64,000 nt of DNA from Spirosoma aerolatum (GTDB lineage Bacteria > Bacteroidota > Bacteroidia > Cytophagales > Spirosomataceae). Within the stretch, counting starts at the first letter, position 1; each line of letters starts with the position of its first letter. Positions 23,181 through 32,109 of this stretch are shown here, one piece after another. Under the pieces are notes generated by a model, which was not told the origin of the DNA, searched no databases, and worked only from the letters and a program-made list of their open reading frames with translations. The position numbers and the translations under genes are program-made. The DNA is taken from the NCBI RefSeq assembly GCF_002056795.1, contig NZ_CP020104.1:6953501-7017500 (forward strand), read 5' to 3'.

Positions 23181-24488
23181 ATGAAAAAGCGCACCGCACC
23201 TGCACTGATTTTTATTTTTATCACGTTGCTGATCGATGTGACGGGTCTGGGGATTATTATTCCCGTTTTTCCGAAACTGATTGAGCAGCTCATTCATGGT
23301 AATATCAGTCAGGCGGCAAGCTGGGGGGGCTGGCTGACATTTTCTTACGCAGCCATGCAGTTCCTGTTTTCCCCTATTCTGGGCGGATTGAGCGACCGCT
23401 ATGGACGTCGGCCTGTCCTGCTGTTCTCACTGCTCGGTTTTGGCTTAGATTATGTGCTTCAGGGATTCGCGCCCAGCATTGGCTGGCTGTTTGTGGGACG
23501 GATTCTGGCTGGTATTACAGGGGCAAGCTTTACAACCGCTACAGCCTACATTGCCGACGTGAGCCCCCCGGAAAAGCGGGCGCAGAACTTCGGGCTAGTA
23601 GGAGCGGCCTTTGGTGTGGGGTTCATTCTCGGCCCAGCGGTTGGCGGCTTTTTAGGGCAATATGGCCCACGTGTTCCCTTTTTTGTGGCGGCTGGCCTTA
23701 CCATGATTAATTTCCTGTATGGCCTGCTCATCTTGCCCGAATCGCTTGACGAAGCTCACCGCCGTCCCTTCGACTGGAAACGCGCCAATCCCGTAGGCTC
23801 ACTGATGCGGCTAGGTAAGTACCCGGTCATTCTGGGACTTGTTGCGTCGCTGGTTTTGATCTATATAGCCGGTTTTGCCGTACAGGGCACATGGACGTTC
23901 TATACGATGGAGAAATTCAAGTGGGACGAAAAAACAGTCGGTCTATCATTAGCGACTATTGGCCTCTCATTTGCGATTGTGCAGGGTGGCCTAACCCGAA
24001 TCATCATTCCTAAACTGGGTCAACAGCGGTCGGTATACGTCGGGCTGATGTTCAGCGCCATTGGTTTCCTGCTGTTTGCATTAGCCACACAAAGCTGGAT
24101 GATGTTCGCATTCATGGCTGTTTATGCGATGGGCGGCATTGCAGGGCCATCGGTTCAGGGCATTATTTCTACGCAGGTTCCGGCGAATGAGCAGGGAGAG
24201 CTACAGGGCGCGTTAACCAGTCTGACCAGTACGACATCGATTTTCGGGCCGCTGATTATGACCAACCTGTTTTCGTACTTTACGTCGCCCAAGGCACCTA
24301 TCTATCTGCCCGGTGCACCATATTTTTTAGGCTCTTTACTGGTCATTATCAGCGCGTTTCTGGCCCGCCGTGGCTTCAAGCGGAACATGGTTGCTGAGTC
24401 AAATCCAACCCAGCCAGCCAAGCCCGAAACTGACGATATTGCACGCGAAACCGACCAGCAGACTATAACGCCAGGAGGTCTTCCATAA
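23181..24488 (+). CDS. MFS transporter, TCR/Tet (TetA-like) family
   Basis: This 435-residue membrane protein has about 12 hydrophobic segments and the TetA-type signature [20 protein letters not shown] between TM2 and TM3. The TM4/5 region ([38 protein letters not shown]) is the drug:H+ antiporter motif C area. The C-terminal 35 residues are polar. Substrates may include tetracycline-like compounds, but resistance cannot be claimed from sequence alone. Its last 90 bases overlap an antisense gene end (24399-24488). Confidence 0.85.
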   Translation: MKKRTAPALIFIFITLLIDVTGLGIIIPVFPKLIEQLIHGNISQAASWGGWLTFSYAAMQFLFSPILGGLSDRYGRRPVLLFSLLGFGLDYVLQGFAPSIGWLFVGRILAGITGASFTTATAYIADVSPPEKRAQNFGLVGAAFGVGFILGPAVGGFLGQYGPRVPFFVAAGLTMINFLYGLLILPESLDEAHRRPFDWKRANPVGSLMRLGKYPVILGLVASLVLIYIAGFAVQGTWTFYTMEKFKWDEKTVGLSLATIGLSFAIVQGGLTRIIIPKLGQQRSVYVGLMFSAIGFLLFALATQSWMMFAFMAVYAMGGIAGPSVQGIISTQVPANEQGELQGALTSLTSTTSIFGPLIMTNLFSYFTSPKAPIYLPGAPYFLGSLLVIISAFLARRGFKRNMVAESNPTQPAKPETDDIARETDQQTITPGGLP

Positions 24489-24704
24489 CGAGCGTATCCA
24501 AAAACTTTCTACCAACGATACTACCCCTTCGAGCAGGAAAATATTTCCGCCAAACGTATACCAGTAATAAACCAAAAACGGCCAGGTCGAAGCACTGATT
24601 AGTAACCCCAGCCAGAAAATGTTTAAAGGTGTATCCAACTTTCGGAGAAACAGGAACAACAATGGAATTTCGATTAGCCAAGTTTTGACCAGATACATCC
24701 ACAT
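24399..24704 (-). CDS. Small three-TM membrane protein overlapping the MFS gene end
   Basis: This 101-residue protein has three hydrophobic segments ([35 protein letters not shown] and [19 protein letters not shown]) and an acidic [10 protein letters not shown] motif between the second and third, as in small membrane proteins of Bacteroidota. Its ATG overlaps the stop of the upstream gene (TAATG, 24702-24706), indicating translational coupling. Its last 90 bases run into the convergent MFS gene. I take it as real because of the coupling and the membrane-protein pattern. Confidence 0.65.
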   Translation of the reverse strand: MWMYLVKTWLIEIPLLFLFLRKLDTPLNIFWLGLLISASTWPFLVYYWYTFGGNIFLLEGVVSLVESFWIRSLWKTSWRYSLLVGFACNIVSFGLGWLGWI

Positions 24705-25351
24705 TATTGCTTTCGCTTACGGAAGTATAAAACAACGGCTAATACCGCCACAGCAAACACACCGGGCACCAGCCAACTCCAGTGCGTTACCACTTCGTTC
24801 CGACGTACATCCAATCGGCCACTGGCGTATGTATATACCTCAGTATCCGAGGCTAGAATAAGTGTGTCAGGCGTTAAAGTTTTAATTGTCCACACATCTT
24901 CTACACTCACTGCCGAATCGGACTCAGCAATAAAATCGTGTGGATATATATTGATAGCCGCTCTGATCAGCTTGGGATGGGCCGTAAAATAATGCCCATA
25001 CTTTTGACTGTATCCATTAGGACTTTTAACCGTATCTACCTGAATATCAGCCGCGTTAAAATCATCTTTGGGAATAGCGAAAATGGTGGTCTGGCTTTGC
25101 TTAGTTAGGCCAACACGCTTTTGATCCAGTATAGAATAACTATCACCGAATCGACCCTGAGCGTAGGCCAGAAATACATAATTCGGATACTGATTGACAT
25201 TAGCCAACCGGAAATAAGCCTCAACCCGTCGTTGCCCTGTAGGAATCATATCGGCCCGAAGGCTTTGAACAGTGCTTGCGAAAAACAAGCCAGGAAGAAC
25301 TAATCGCCAAGGGTTCATGCGTAATCGTTTGAGTGTACATGAAACGATCAT
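24704..25351 (-). CDS. Secreted/anchored protein with C-terminal TM and RKRKQ tail, unknown
   Basis: This 215-residue protein has a cleavable-looking signal peptide (LVLPGLFFASTVQSLRAD), an extracytoplasmic strand-rich domain (ANVNQYPNYVFLAYAQG, VDTVKSPNGYSQKYGHYF) and a C-terminal TM segment (LVPGVFAVAVLAVVLYF) ending in RKRKQ. A second Met at residue 12 (25318) could be the start; the first start overlaps the upstream gene stop by ATGA. The C-terminal anchor resembles the tiny proteins at 25348-25524 and 25644-25826, so the three may act together. Confidence 0.7.
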   Translation of the reverse strand: MIVSCTLKRLRMNPWRLVLPGLFFASTVQSLRADMIPTGQRRVEAYFRLANVNQYPNYVFLAYAQGRFGDSYSILDQKRVGLTKQSQTTIFAIPKDDFNAADIQVDTVKSPNGYSQKYGHYFTAHPKLIRAAINIYPHDFIAESDSAVSVEDVWTIKTLTPDTLILASDTEVYTYASGRLDVRRNEVVTHWSWLVPGVFAVAVLAVVLYFRKRKQ

Positions 25352-25524
25352 ATCTGTCTGCGTTTACGAACCTGACGCACAATCAACAGAACAACCACCG
25401 CAACTACACCGATCACCAGCGCATAATCCAACACAGGATAGCCCGTTGGTTCGCTATTGACAACATCAGCAAATGCCTGCGAAAAGGAACAGAGCCATAG
25501 CAGACTAAGGATACGTTTTTTCAT
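25348..25524 (-). CDS. 58-residue signal-peptide plus single-TM protein
   Basis: The frame reads MKKRILSLLWLCSFSQAFADV at its N-terminus, a signal peptide with a likely cut after FADV or FA, a short loop (NSEPTGYP), one TM segment (VIGVVAVVVLLIV) and the basic end RQVRKRRQI. It is a tandem relative of the 60-residue protein at 25644-25826: both share a signal peptide ending in FAD, a variable loop, a VIGV-AVV-LLIV segment and a VRKRR tail. It overlaps the next gene by ATGA, so it is in the same operon. Confidence 0.75.
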   Translation of the reverse strand: MKKRILSLLWLCSFSQAFADVVNSEPTGYPVLDYALVIGVVAVVVLLIVRQVRKRRQI

Positions 25525-25571
25525 AATTGTATAGGGTTATTGGCAGGATTATTTACCACGTGTTATGCTTA

Positions 25572-25635
25572 TTGTAACGCGGGTGAAAACCCGCGACATT
25601 CGACTGAATAGCGCGGGTTTTCACCCGCGTTACAA
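25572..25635. repeat. Perfect 24-bp inverted repeat, REP-like
   Basis: Arms 25572-25595 and 25612-25635 are exact complements around a 16-base spacer. Each arm also contains its own hairpin, CGCGGG-TGAAAA-CCCGCG, so the element looks like two inverted copies of a REP-type stem-loop. It lies between two small membrane-protein genes. Confidence 0.85.
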
Positions 25636-25643
25636 CGAATCAA

Positions 25644-25826
25644 TCATCTATCTCTCCGCTTACGAACGCGCTGAACAATTAGTAGTATTACCACGGCAAA
25701 CACCCCAATAACTAATGTGCTTGTTAGTGGTGAAGAATCATGGGGCGACCCTTTATGAGGAATTTCATCCGCAAAAGCGGACAAAACGCCATTGGCAACG
25801 AGCAAGAGCAGAGGCCATATTTTCAT
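25644..25826 (-). CDS. 60-residue signal-peptide plus single-TM protein
   Basis: The protein has a signal peptide (IWPLLLLVANGVLSAFAD), a 14-residue Pro/Ser/His loop, one TM segment (STLVIGVFAVVILLIV) and the basic tail QRVRKRRDR. It is a tandem relative of the protein at 25348-25524. Such small proteins could stabilise a membrane complex. The neighbouring MFS protein and the larger signal-peptide/TM protein give a candidate operon context, but the function is unknown. Confidence 0.72.
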   Translation of the reverse strand: MKIWPLLLLVANGVLSAFADEIPHKGSPHDSSPLTSTLVIGVFAVVILLIVQRVRKRRDR

Positions 25827-25883
25827 GATGCGAATGAGCTATAATTCGGCTAGCAACACCTATAAAAGTTACTCATGAACGGA

Positions 25884-26969
25884 TTAGGTTGGTTGCTGGT
25901 GGCCGGCCAACCAGAAGGAATAGTAAAGGCACCAGGTCAGGATACCCAACAGCAGCAACTGGGTAAACAACGAGAAATAAGAACCCAGCGAAATTGACGA
26001 GATTAGCCCACCCAGCGCAATAGCTAGCCCGAACGTAGCCCCACTCACGGTGGCCGGTGTATTTGGAAAAAGCCGCTGGAGCGCTACTACACTGACAGGT
26101 GTCAACGATTGTAACAGTCCCGTTCCAAGCATTAGCCAGAACAATCGGCGATACCCCCAGCCGAGGGCCGGGATAGCAATACCCAGTGCCAAAAGCGTAT
26201 ACAGTTTCCAGGGAATCCGGTCGGTCAGCCAACCACCGATCAACTTACCCGCCATTGCCGCCAGCGCGATATACAGGAGCCAGTCGTATTGATGCGCGTA
26301 AAGCAACTGAATCATATTCCACACTGCCGACCGCATCGCAATCGCTGTCAGCAGTAAGATCATCAGATAGTCATGACGATCAAGTTGGGGCTTTTCTGGC
26401 ACTACCAGCTGTGGTCGACTCAGGGGTAGCCTAGCTTTGACAATGATCAGGGCAAGTATGAGTAATCCGCTTACCAGCAGATAACTAACACCAGCCCAAT
26501 GCATCGTGCCTGACCAGCCACCTAGTGCCAGCCCCAGTACGCCAAAGGCGGAGAAAATGCCTACAAACCGTGATTTTTCTGGAAAGCTTCTTAGTGTGAT
26601 AGCACCACCAGCTATATGATAGATAGCTGAGCTTAGTCCGGCCAGCACTACAGCAGGCCAGATTAGATCGTTGGCCAACAAGCCCACTGCCCCTGCCATA
26701 CTCAGCAGGGAGATGATGGCAGCCTCCCGGTAGTGTCCAACACGGTCGAGCCAGATTCCGGCAGGCAACTGCCCGCCAAAAGCCAGTAGGTTATAGAGCA
26801 TGATGGCACCACCTAACTCAGCAAACGAGGTATTGGCCGAAAAACCGCCTACCAGATAACCGGCTGCTGCGTCCGAAAACCCATGTCCCATACCTAGTGC
26901 CAGTACCGTAGGCTGATAACGGTCAGCTCTTGCTGGCGAACCATATAATTTATTCATAGTACCTGTCAA
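25884..26969 (-). CDS. MFS transporter
   Basis: This 361-residue membrane protein has roughly ten to eleven hydrophobic segments, near the lower end for an MFS carrier. The N-terminal half has GMGHGFSDAAAGYLVGG, and GIWLDRVGHYREA in the TM2/3 loop is the MFS signature. The C-terminal half has GGWLTDRIPWKLY in the corresponding position. It heads a leftward cluster with the small signal-peptide/TM proteins, so it may be part of an uptake or sensing unit; substrate unknown. First Met assumed; a Met at residue 5 is also possible. Confidence 0.78.
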   Translation of the reverse strand: MTGTMNKLYGSPARADRYQPTVLALGMGHGFSDAAAGYLVGGFSANTSFAELGGAIMLYNLLAFGGQLPAGIWLDRVGHYREAAIISLLSMAGAVGLLANDLIWPAVVLAGLSSAIYHIAGGAITLRSFPEKSRFVGIFSAFGVLGLALGGWSGTMHWAGVSYLLVSGLLILALIIVKARLPLSRPQLVVPEKPQLDRHDYLMILLLTAIAMRSAVWNMIQLLYAHQYDWLLYIALAAMAGKLIGGWLTDRIPWKLYTLLALGIAIPALGWGYRRLFWLMLGTGLLQSLTPVSVVALQRLFPNTPATVSGATFGLAIALGGLISSISLGSYFSLFTQLLLLGILTWCLYYSFWLAGHQQPT

Positions 26970-27117
26970 TCAAGGAATTGAACAGGACAAAGATCAAGCA
27001 TAAGCAACCCATTTTCAATCCGGGAAAACCTATATTTTACTGAAGGAAAACCTATAGTTGAATGTGGGCATACTGTATTTGATACCCGGTAAAAGGTCTA
27101 AATCAAAACCAGCTTTG

Positions 27118-28611
27118 CTACTCTTTGGTAAACTCAAGTCCATCAATCAGTAATTTATCCACCTTCCCCATTTTATCGAACAGAAACCGGGCCTGTGCCT
27201 TTCCATACCAGGCTTTCTGGTAAGGCCCATAAAAGATGTCATAATGCCAGTGAGCCAGATTAGCTTGCAGGCTGTTATCGTTGATATTGACGGCTAATCC
27301 ATCGCCCTGTACACTCACTACGGCCTTCCCATACAATGGACTGGTATAGGTTCCTGCGTACGATGCCAGGGGTAAAACAGGTGACGTATTCCTTATCCGA
27401 TCTTCGTAGAACTCATTAATCGCCTGCTTTCGCTTCTTTTTCAAGCCATCATATACTATTTTCAATTCCTTACTCCAGTCCCGATTACCGCCCAAAGCAA
27501 ACCAGTCGAACGTTTTGTACATCAATGCATGGCGCACTTCGGCATGGTCTAAATTTCCAAAAATGTAAACACCCAGCTTTTCGTCGGGTACCTGCCCAAT
27601 AATGGCTGTCAAACCTGCCAGACTTCCTGTATGAAAATTGACTTTATGCCCTTTATAATCATGCTGATACCAACCCAGTCCATACGTCCGCCAATTGGGT
27701 TTCAGGACCGACATAGTTGGGTATTCGTCCTCGGGAAAGAACGTCTGCGGGGTAAACATTTCGGTCCAGGTTTCGGGCTTTAACAGACGGCCACCTCGGT
27801 ATTTGCTGCTGTCCAGCATACAGTTAACCCACTTACTGATGTCGTCAGCCGACGACCAGACAGCACCGGCCGAACCAATTTCGCTATCTGCTCCGTAATC
27901 AATAACCCGAATCGTATCGTTGATGGCATAATGCGGTCGGGTCTGATTATCGTCTTTGATATAGCTGCGTTTCGGAGCCGTGCGGGTCATACCGAGGGGA
28001 TTGAACACGCGCTCTTTCAGAAACTCAGCCCAGTTTTTTCCGGCAATGCGCTCAATAATTCGCCCGGCGGCTGAGTAAAATGTATTCTGGTATGCAAATC
28101 CTGCCCGAAACGAATAGCTCGGCTTCACCAACCGCATTCGCAGAAACATCTCGTTGGCTGGAATGCTCATCGCTCCCGTCATAAAATCGGTACTACCGAT
28201 GCCCGTATCATGAATTAGTAAATCCCGTACTCTCAGTTCGCGGGTTACGTAAGGGTCGTATAGTTGAAGTTCGGGCAGGTATTTGCTGACAGGATCATTC
28301 CAGGCGAGTTTACCCTCATCGACCAGTATCCCCAGTAACGTAACAGTCATTGCCTTGGTGGTTGAGGCACAGGCAAATAAGGTTTGTGTATCCACAGGTT
28401 CTGGTTTGCCCAACTCCCGAACGCCGTACCCTTTCTTAAAAATTACCTTATTGTCCTTAACAACCGTTATGGCCATGCCTGGTACCTGCCACTGCTTGCG
28501 GGCGGCCTCTACATAGCCGTCAAAATCCTGAAGTTGTCTGGAAGAAATGGGCTTTTGCGCCCATAGCGAAACGGTGCTCAACAAGAGCAGAACGGTAGCG
28601 GATAGTTTCAT
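27118..28611 (-). CDS. Serine hydrolase, beta-lactamase class C-like
   Basis: This 497-residue secreted enzyme has a signal peptide (MKLSATVLLLLSTVSLWAQ) and the class C/DD-peptidase active site: SxxK as S83-T-T-K86, YxN as Y174-Q-N176, and HTG in NFHTGSLAG near residue 330. The C-terminal region after about residue 390 is a separate strand-rich domain with YAGTYTSPLYGKAVV, as in DUF3471-containing hydrolases. Members act on peptidoglycan or other esters. A true beta-lactamase role is not indicated. Confidence 0.85.
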   Translation of the reverse strand: MKLSATVLLLLSTVSLWAQKPISSRQLQDFDGYVEAARKQWQVPGMAITVVKDNKVIFKKGYGVRELGKPEPVDTQTLFACASTTKAMTVTLLGILVDEGKLAWNDPVSKYLPELQLYDPYVTRELRVRDLLIHDTGIGSTDFMTGAMSIPANEMFLRMRLVKPSYSFRAGFAYQNTFYSAAGRIIERIAGKNWAEFLKERVFNPLGMTRTAPKRSYIKDDNQTRPHYAINDTIRVIDYGADSEIGSAGAVWSSADDISKWVNCMLDSSKYRGGRLLKPETWTEMFTPQTFFPEDEYPTMSVLKPNWRTYGLGWYQHDYKGHKVNFHTGSLAGLTAIIGQVPDEKLGVYIFGNLDHAEVRHALMYKTFDWFALGGNRDWSKELKIVYDGLKKKRKQAINEFYEDRIRNTSPVLPLASYAGTYTSPLYGKAVVSVQGDGLAVNINDNSLQANLAHWHYDIFYGPYQKAWYGKAQARFLFDKMGKVDKLLIDGLEFTKE

Positions 28612-28621
28612 GTAGCTTATG

Positions 28622-28686
28622 AATAGGTTGTAAATGGCATAATATACAGAATACTTCCCTGTAAATCATGCCATTTACAACCTATT
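28622..28686. repeat. Perfect 19-bp inverted repeat between two leftward genes
   Basis: Arms 28622-28640 and 28668-28686 are exactly complementary; the spacer is 27 bases. It covers the stop region of the YceI gene and ends 10 bases upstream of the hydrolase start. It may be a terminator or processing hairpin; no T-run follows. Confidence 0.8.
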
Positions 28687-29246
28687 TATAAACTAAATAC
28701 AACAGTAAACCGGAGCATCATAGCGTCTTCGGTTTTTAATCCCATGAGCGAGGGACGTTCAATATTATGATCGGTCATATTCACCGGAAACTCACCCGTT
28801 ATGGTCATCTTGTTTCCGTTGTCTTTGCGAGTAGCGTTTAGGGTAACAGGCTTAGCTACCCCATGAAACGTAAGCGTTCCTTTGGCCGTTAGAGTCCCGT
28901 TATCGCCTGCTTTAATATCCGAACTTATAAACGTAACATTCGGGTATTTAATGCCCTCCATCGCTTCTACAGCGTGCGAATCCCGGTTGTTATTGTCGCT
29001 GTCGAACGAGGCTACTTTGATGGAAACAGCAACGGTTTCGGGCTGTTTCGTATCATCATTATAAATGATGGCGCAATTCACATCGTGGCTAATGCCCTCC
29101 CAACTATGCAGCGGGTGTTTGGCCGCATACGTAACAGTCGAAGCAGCTTTATCGGCCATTATTTTTCGTTTCGCCAGGGGAGCTGTAAAGGCACAAAGAA
29201 CCATGATGGCTACCAGGCAGCCATTTGCAATCGAATAGTTTTTCAT
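28686..29246 (-). CDS. YceI family protein
   Basis: This 186-residue protein has a signal peptide and the YceI lipocalin-like barrel with family-like segments VTYAAKHPLHSWEG, IKYPNVTFISSDI and the strand DNGTLTAKGTLTFHG. YceI proteins bind isoprenoid-type molecules; in Bacteroidota they often sit beside a Rieske protein and a membrane cytochrome-like protein, as here, suggesting a periplasmic electron-transfer unit. It is the third gene of a leftward trio. Confidence 0.85.
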   Translation of the reverse strand: MKNYSIANGCLVAIMVLCAFTAPLAKRKIMADKAASTVTYAAKHPLHSWEGISHDVNCAIIYNDDTKQPETVAVSIKVASFDSDNNNRDSHAVEAMEGIKYPNVTFISSDIKAGDNGTLTAKGTLTFHGVAKPVTLNATRKDNGNKMTITGEFPVNMTDHNIERPSLMGLKTEDAMMLRFTVVFSL

Positions 29247-29250
29247 GATC

Positions 29251-29937
29251 TTAGAATTTTAACGCCAGAATCGAAGCAGCATAAGCGCCAAAGGTGGTAT
29301 AGGCAGCGGCCCGGTGATACGGTTTGAGCGACGAATTGTCCTCAATCAGGTGGGCCAGAATATTGGTTGTTACCATGCCCGCCAGGTGAACAATGGCCAG
29401 GTATCTGTGCAGCTTAATGGTGGTAAAACCACGCTTAGGTCCCACAATGGGCGGTGGAGCAGTTAAGGACAAGGCCAGGGTAGTTCCGTAAGAAATGTTA
29501 ATAAACGTAGCGGTCCGTTCGTGCCATTTCTTTGTATCGACATAGTCCTGTCCTTTGGCATTGTACAGTTTAGCACCCAGAATACCCTGGGTTACGAAAC
29601 CAGCCAGCGTCAGAAAACCGCCAATCTGGTGAGCTACCAGCATGGTCCGTCGCACTTTTAATTCATGAATACGTGCCTCTGAGGTAAGCGGGGCAATATT
29701 CATGGTTCGCAGCAAACCCTTGGGACCCCAGAAAATTCGCTGGGTAAAAATCATCTTATGAGGTAACAACTCCTGCTTTTCGGTCGAATCGGTCAGATCA
29801 GCCAGTAGGTCAGACGCCGAATTATCCGGCGTCTGACTGGGTGTAACTATTGTATCCCGACGTACGGCGGTTGTATCCTGAGCCTGCAACGAACCCAGCC
29901 CAACCCATACCAGTAAGGCAAAACAAATAAATTTCAT
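29251..29937 (-). CDS. Four-helix membrane protein (cytochrome b561-like), YceI/Rieske-linked
   Basis: This 228-residue protein has a signal peptide (ICFALLVWVGLGSLQAQD), a 60-residue Thr/Ser/Asp-rich linker, then about four TM helices: TMLVAHQIGGFLTLAGFVTQG, TATFINISYGTTLALSL, HRYLAIVHLAGMVTTNIL and a last YTTFGAYAASIL. His residues at helix ends (HQIGG, HLAGM, HLIED) are placed like heme-binding ligands of b-type membrane cytochromes. Heme binding is inferred, not shown. It lies between Rieske and YceI genes. Confidence 0.65.
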   Translation of the reverse strand: MKFICFALLVWVGLGSLQAQDTTAVRRDTIVTPSQTPDNSASDLLADLTDSTEKQELLPHKMIFTQRIFWGPKGLLRTMNIAPLTSEARIHELKVRRTMLVAHQIGGFLTLAGFVTQGILGAKLYNAKGQDYVDTKKWHERTATFINISYGTTLALSLTAPPPIVGPKRGFTTIKLHRYLAIVHLAGMVTTNILAHLIEDNSSLKPYHRAAAYTTFGAYAASILALKF

Positions 29938-29954
29938 CTGGTACGATTTAGTGG

Positions 29955-30482
29955 TTAGGCAGTTACGGTCAGCGTGTTTCCGTCGGCACTCAGCGACGTT
30001 TTATACTGCGTGAGCGGCTTGGTAGCCGGGCCAACATCGACGGCACCCGTCAGACTGTATTCTGAACCGTGATTGTCGCAATAAATATCGTCCTGAGCAG
30101 CCCGATACTTCACTTCTGTACCTTCGTGCGTGCAAGTTTTGGAAAGCGCTATAAATGAGCCACTTTTCGCTTTGGCCACAATCAGGCTACCAATAATGGC
30201 ATACTGCCCCGATGTCTTTAGCTTACTATAATTAGAATTGGTTAGATCAACGGTAAAGCTAATAGCGCCTTTCGAGGCATCAGCATTTCCTGTTACACCA
30301 GCGGCTGGTGTTGGCGTAGGTGCAGGATCGCTACTATCACTTTTCGAACAAGCGGTGAGCCCTGTCCCCATGCAATAGAAAGCCATCAGGGCACCCGTGC
30401 TCAAGCCCAGGCTACGTAAAAATTCTCCACGCTTTATTGTCTCGGTTGCTAAGTTACTCTTCATCTGATTAGTTGGTTTCAT
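29955..30482 (-). CDS. Rieske 2Fe-2S lipoprotein
   Basis: This 175-residue protein starts with a lipoprotein-type signal (TGLTACSKSD; C45). The Rieske motifs are C117-T-H119 (TCTHEG) and C135-D-N-H138 (YCDNHGS), binding a 2Fe-2S cluster through two Cys and two His. A Pro/Thr linker joins the signal and the domain. It is the first gene of the leftward Rieske / TM / YceI trio and probably passes electrons to or from the membrane protein encoded next. Confidence 0.85.
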   Translation of the reverse strand: MKPTNQMKSNLATETIKRGEFLRSLGLSTGALMAFYCMGTGLTACSKSDSSDPAPTPTPAAGVTGNADASKGAISFTVDLTNSNYSKLKTSGQYAIIGSLIVAKAKSGSFIALSKTCTHEGTEVKYRAAQDDIYCDNHGSEYSLTGAVDVGPATKPLTQYKTSLSADGNTLTVTA

Positions 30483-30531
30483 GTAGTTACATCAATTAAT
30501 AGCCTCCTATAGACTATCCGTAGAGATTTTG

Positions 30532-32109
30532 TCATAATTTCAAACGAAGCGAGAAAAAGGCACCCGTGCTTAGTAAATCGACTTTGAAAAGACCAACACC
30601 CCGCAATGGCATTTTGACAAATGGCTCGATTTGCCAGGATAGCCGACGACTTAGCGCCCGCTCATAGCCCACCGAAAAATTCAGATTACTAAATCCATAG
30701 CCTCCTGTACTAGCGGTAGAATCTGTTCGCTGATTATAGGTATGCGCTGGGTAATTGTAATGATACGCTTCCTGTTTGATAATGTAGCTGGTTACGCCCG
30801 TACTCACAAACCAACGGTTAGCGAGTCGATTATCGCCTTTTTTAGGCTTTACTGAAAAATCGTACCGCACGTTAATCGGAATATCGAACATATTGCAACG
30901 TCCGTCGATATCATTGGGCTTTACATATCCTCCCCAGGCACCCGTTGGCGCAACATATTCGTCAGGGTAAGCCTGATAAATTTTCGTACTTTGGATCAGC
31001 CCTGCCTGAATACTCCAGCGTGATGCCATCCGATACTCCAGATAGGCACCTATATTAGTACCTGGCCGGGAAAAATTATCCAGTCCAACCGAGCTTAAAT
31101 CAGGCGACACACCAAACCGAACACTCAACCCCCGCTGAAATGGTACATCTGTCTTTGAAATAACACGGCGGGCCGTCGTATCGGGATGCGCAACCACAGG
31201 CGGATTCGTAAACGCCACGACTGGCCATTTTGGCGGGCGAACTGCCAGTTTATAAACCGTAAACGCTTCAGATGAAGACAACTCCAACTCTTCACCGGGC
31301 GTTATGCCTCCTCCAACGGCATTCCTATCTGGCTGAACGACCTCCCGTCGACGTGTGTCTTGCCGTTTCGTGTTCAAAAACGATGTCGTAGGTATTGTCG
31401 AATAATCCGCACCAACTAATGCGACGGCTTCCGTACCTGGAATACCATTACGGACCTTACGCACACGGCCATTCTTCCCTTTTCGCGCGATTTGCTCCAA
31501 ACGGCCGGTTATAACTTCACCACTGGTTGAAGCTAGCACTGAGGATCGAGTGCCACGCTTCGGGTGAAGTAACCGATGGTCGGTTACTGGCTTATACGTA
31601 GTTGTTGTCCGGTTCGTTGCAGGGCTTCGCGTCAATTCTATGGCTGGTTTGGGTGCGGACGTCGGCTGCTCTGTCAATTTGTTAAGTCGGTTGTCTGAAT
31701 TCGTGACTTCATGTATCGATTCGTTCCGATTAGCCGATTTCAAAACCTCGTTTTCCTTACGCTCAGCAGTATGGGTTCCGGGCAAGTCTGACTCACGGGC
31801 GGCTGTGTGCTCCGACGATTGGCGAGGTTGTGTTCTGGCTAGTCGGGCCGGATCGATGGCAGTAGTTCCTTTAGCTGTTGTTTTTTGATAGACAAGCCAT
31901 CCCCCTCCTGTCAGCAGTAATAGCAGTAGCGCAGGCAGACCCCACCGAAGCATATTTTTCCAGAATAAAGCTCCGGCGGGCGTGGTATGTTCATTGGTGT
32001 CCAGGCGGGCTTTCATATCCTGCCAGGCCGCCGGATCGAACGGGGGATCGAACTCTTCAGCCGACTTTCTGAAGAGCCCGTCCAATTGGTCATCGGTTAG
32101 CTCTGGCAT
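30532..32109 (-). CDS. Anti-sigma-like N-terminus fused to an outer-membrane beta-barrel region
   Basis: This 525-residue protein has an N-terminal cytoplasmic part (ELTDDQLDGLFRKSAEEFDPPF), one TM (WGLPALLLLLLTGGGWLVY), a long Ser/Thr/Arg-rich linker, and a C-terminal region (after about residue 310) with the aromatic alternating pattern of outer-membrane beta-barrels, ending SLRLKL. It overlaps the sigma factor gene by 20 bases, as anti-sigma genes usually do. The barrel fused to an anti-sigma module is unusual and interesting. Regulatory action is inferred. Confidence 0.6.
   Translation of the reverse strand: MPELTDDQLDGLFRKSAEEFDPPFDPAAWQDMKARLDTNEHTTPAGALFWKNMLRWGLPALLLLLLTGGGWLVYQKTTAKGTTAIDPARLARTQPRQSSEHTAARESDLPGTHTAERKENEVLKSANRNESIHEVTNSDNRLNKLTEQPTSAPKPAIELTRSPATNRTTTTYKPVTDHRLLHPKRGTRSSVLASTSGEVITGRLEQIARKGKNGRVRKVRNGIPGTEAVALVGADYSTIPTTSFLNTKRQDTRRREVVQPDRNAVGGGITPGEELELSSSEAFTVYKLAVRPPKWPVVAFTNPPVVAHPDTTARRVISKTDVPFQRGLSVRFGVSPDLSSVGLDNFSRPGTNIGAYLEYRMASRWSIQAGLIQSTKIYQAYPDEYVAPTGAWGGYVKPNDIDGRCNMFDIPINVRYDFSVKPKKGDNRLANRWFVSTGVTSYIIKQEAYHYNYPAHTYNQRTDSTASTGGYGFSNLNFSVGYERALSRRLSWQIEPFVKMPLRGVGLFKVDLLSTGAFFSLRLKL

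Noticed and set aside
23181..24488. Tetracycline resistance gene
   Set aside because: Only TCR-family membership is supported; substrate cannot be set from sequence, and the gene sits in ordinary chromosome.
28622..28686. Insertion sequence ends around the serine hydrolase
   Set aside because: The inverted repeat has only a 27-base spacer and no transposase; it is a hairpin, not mobile-element termini.
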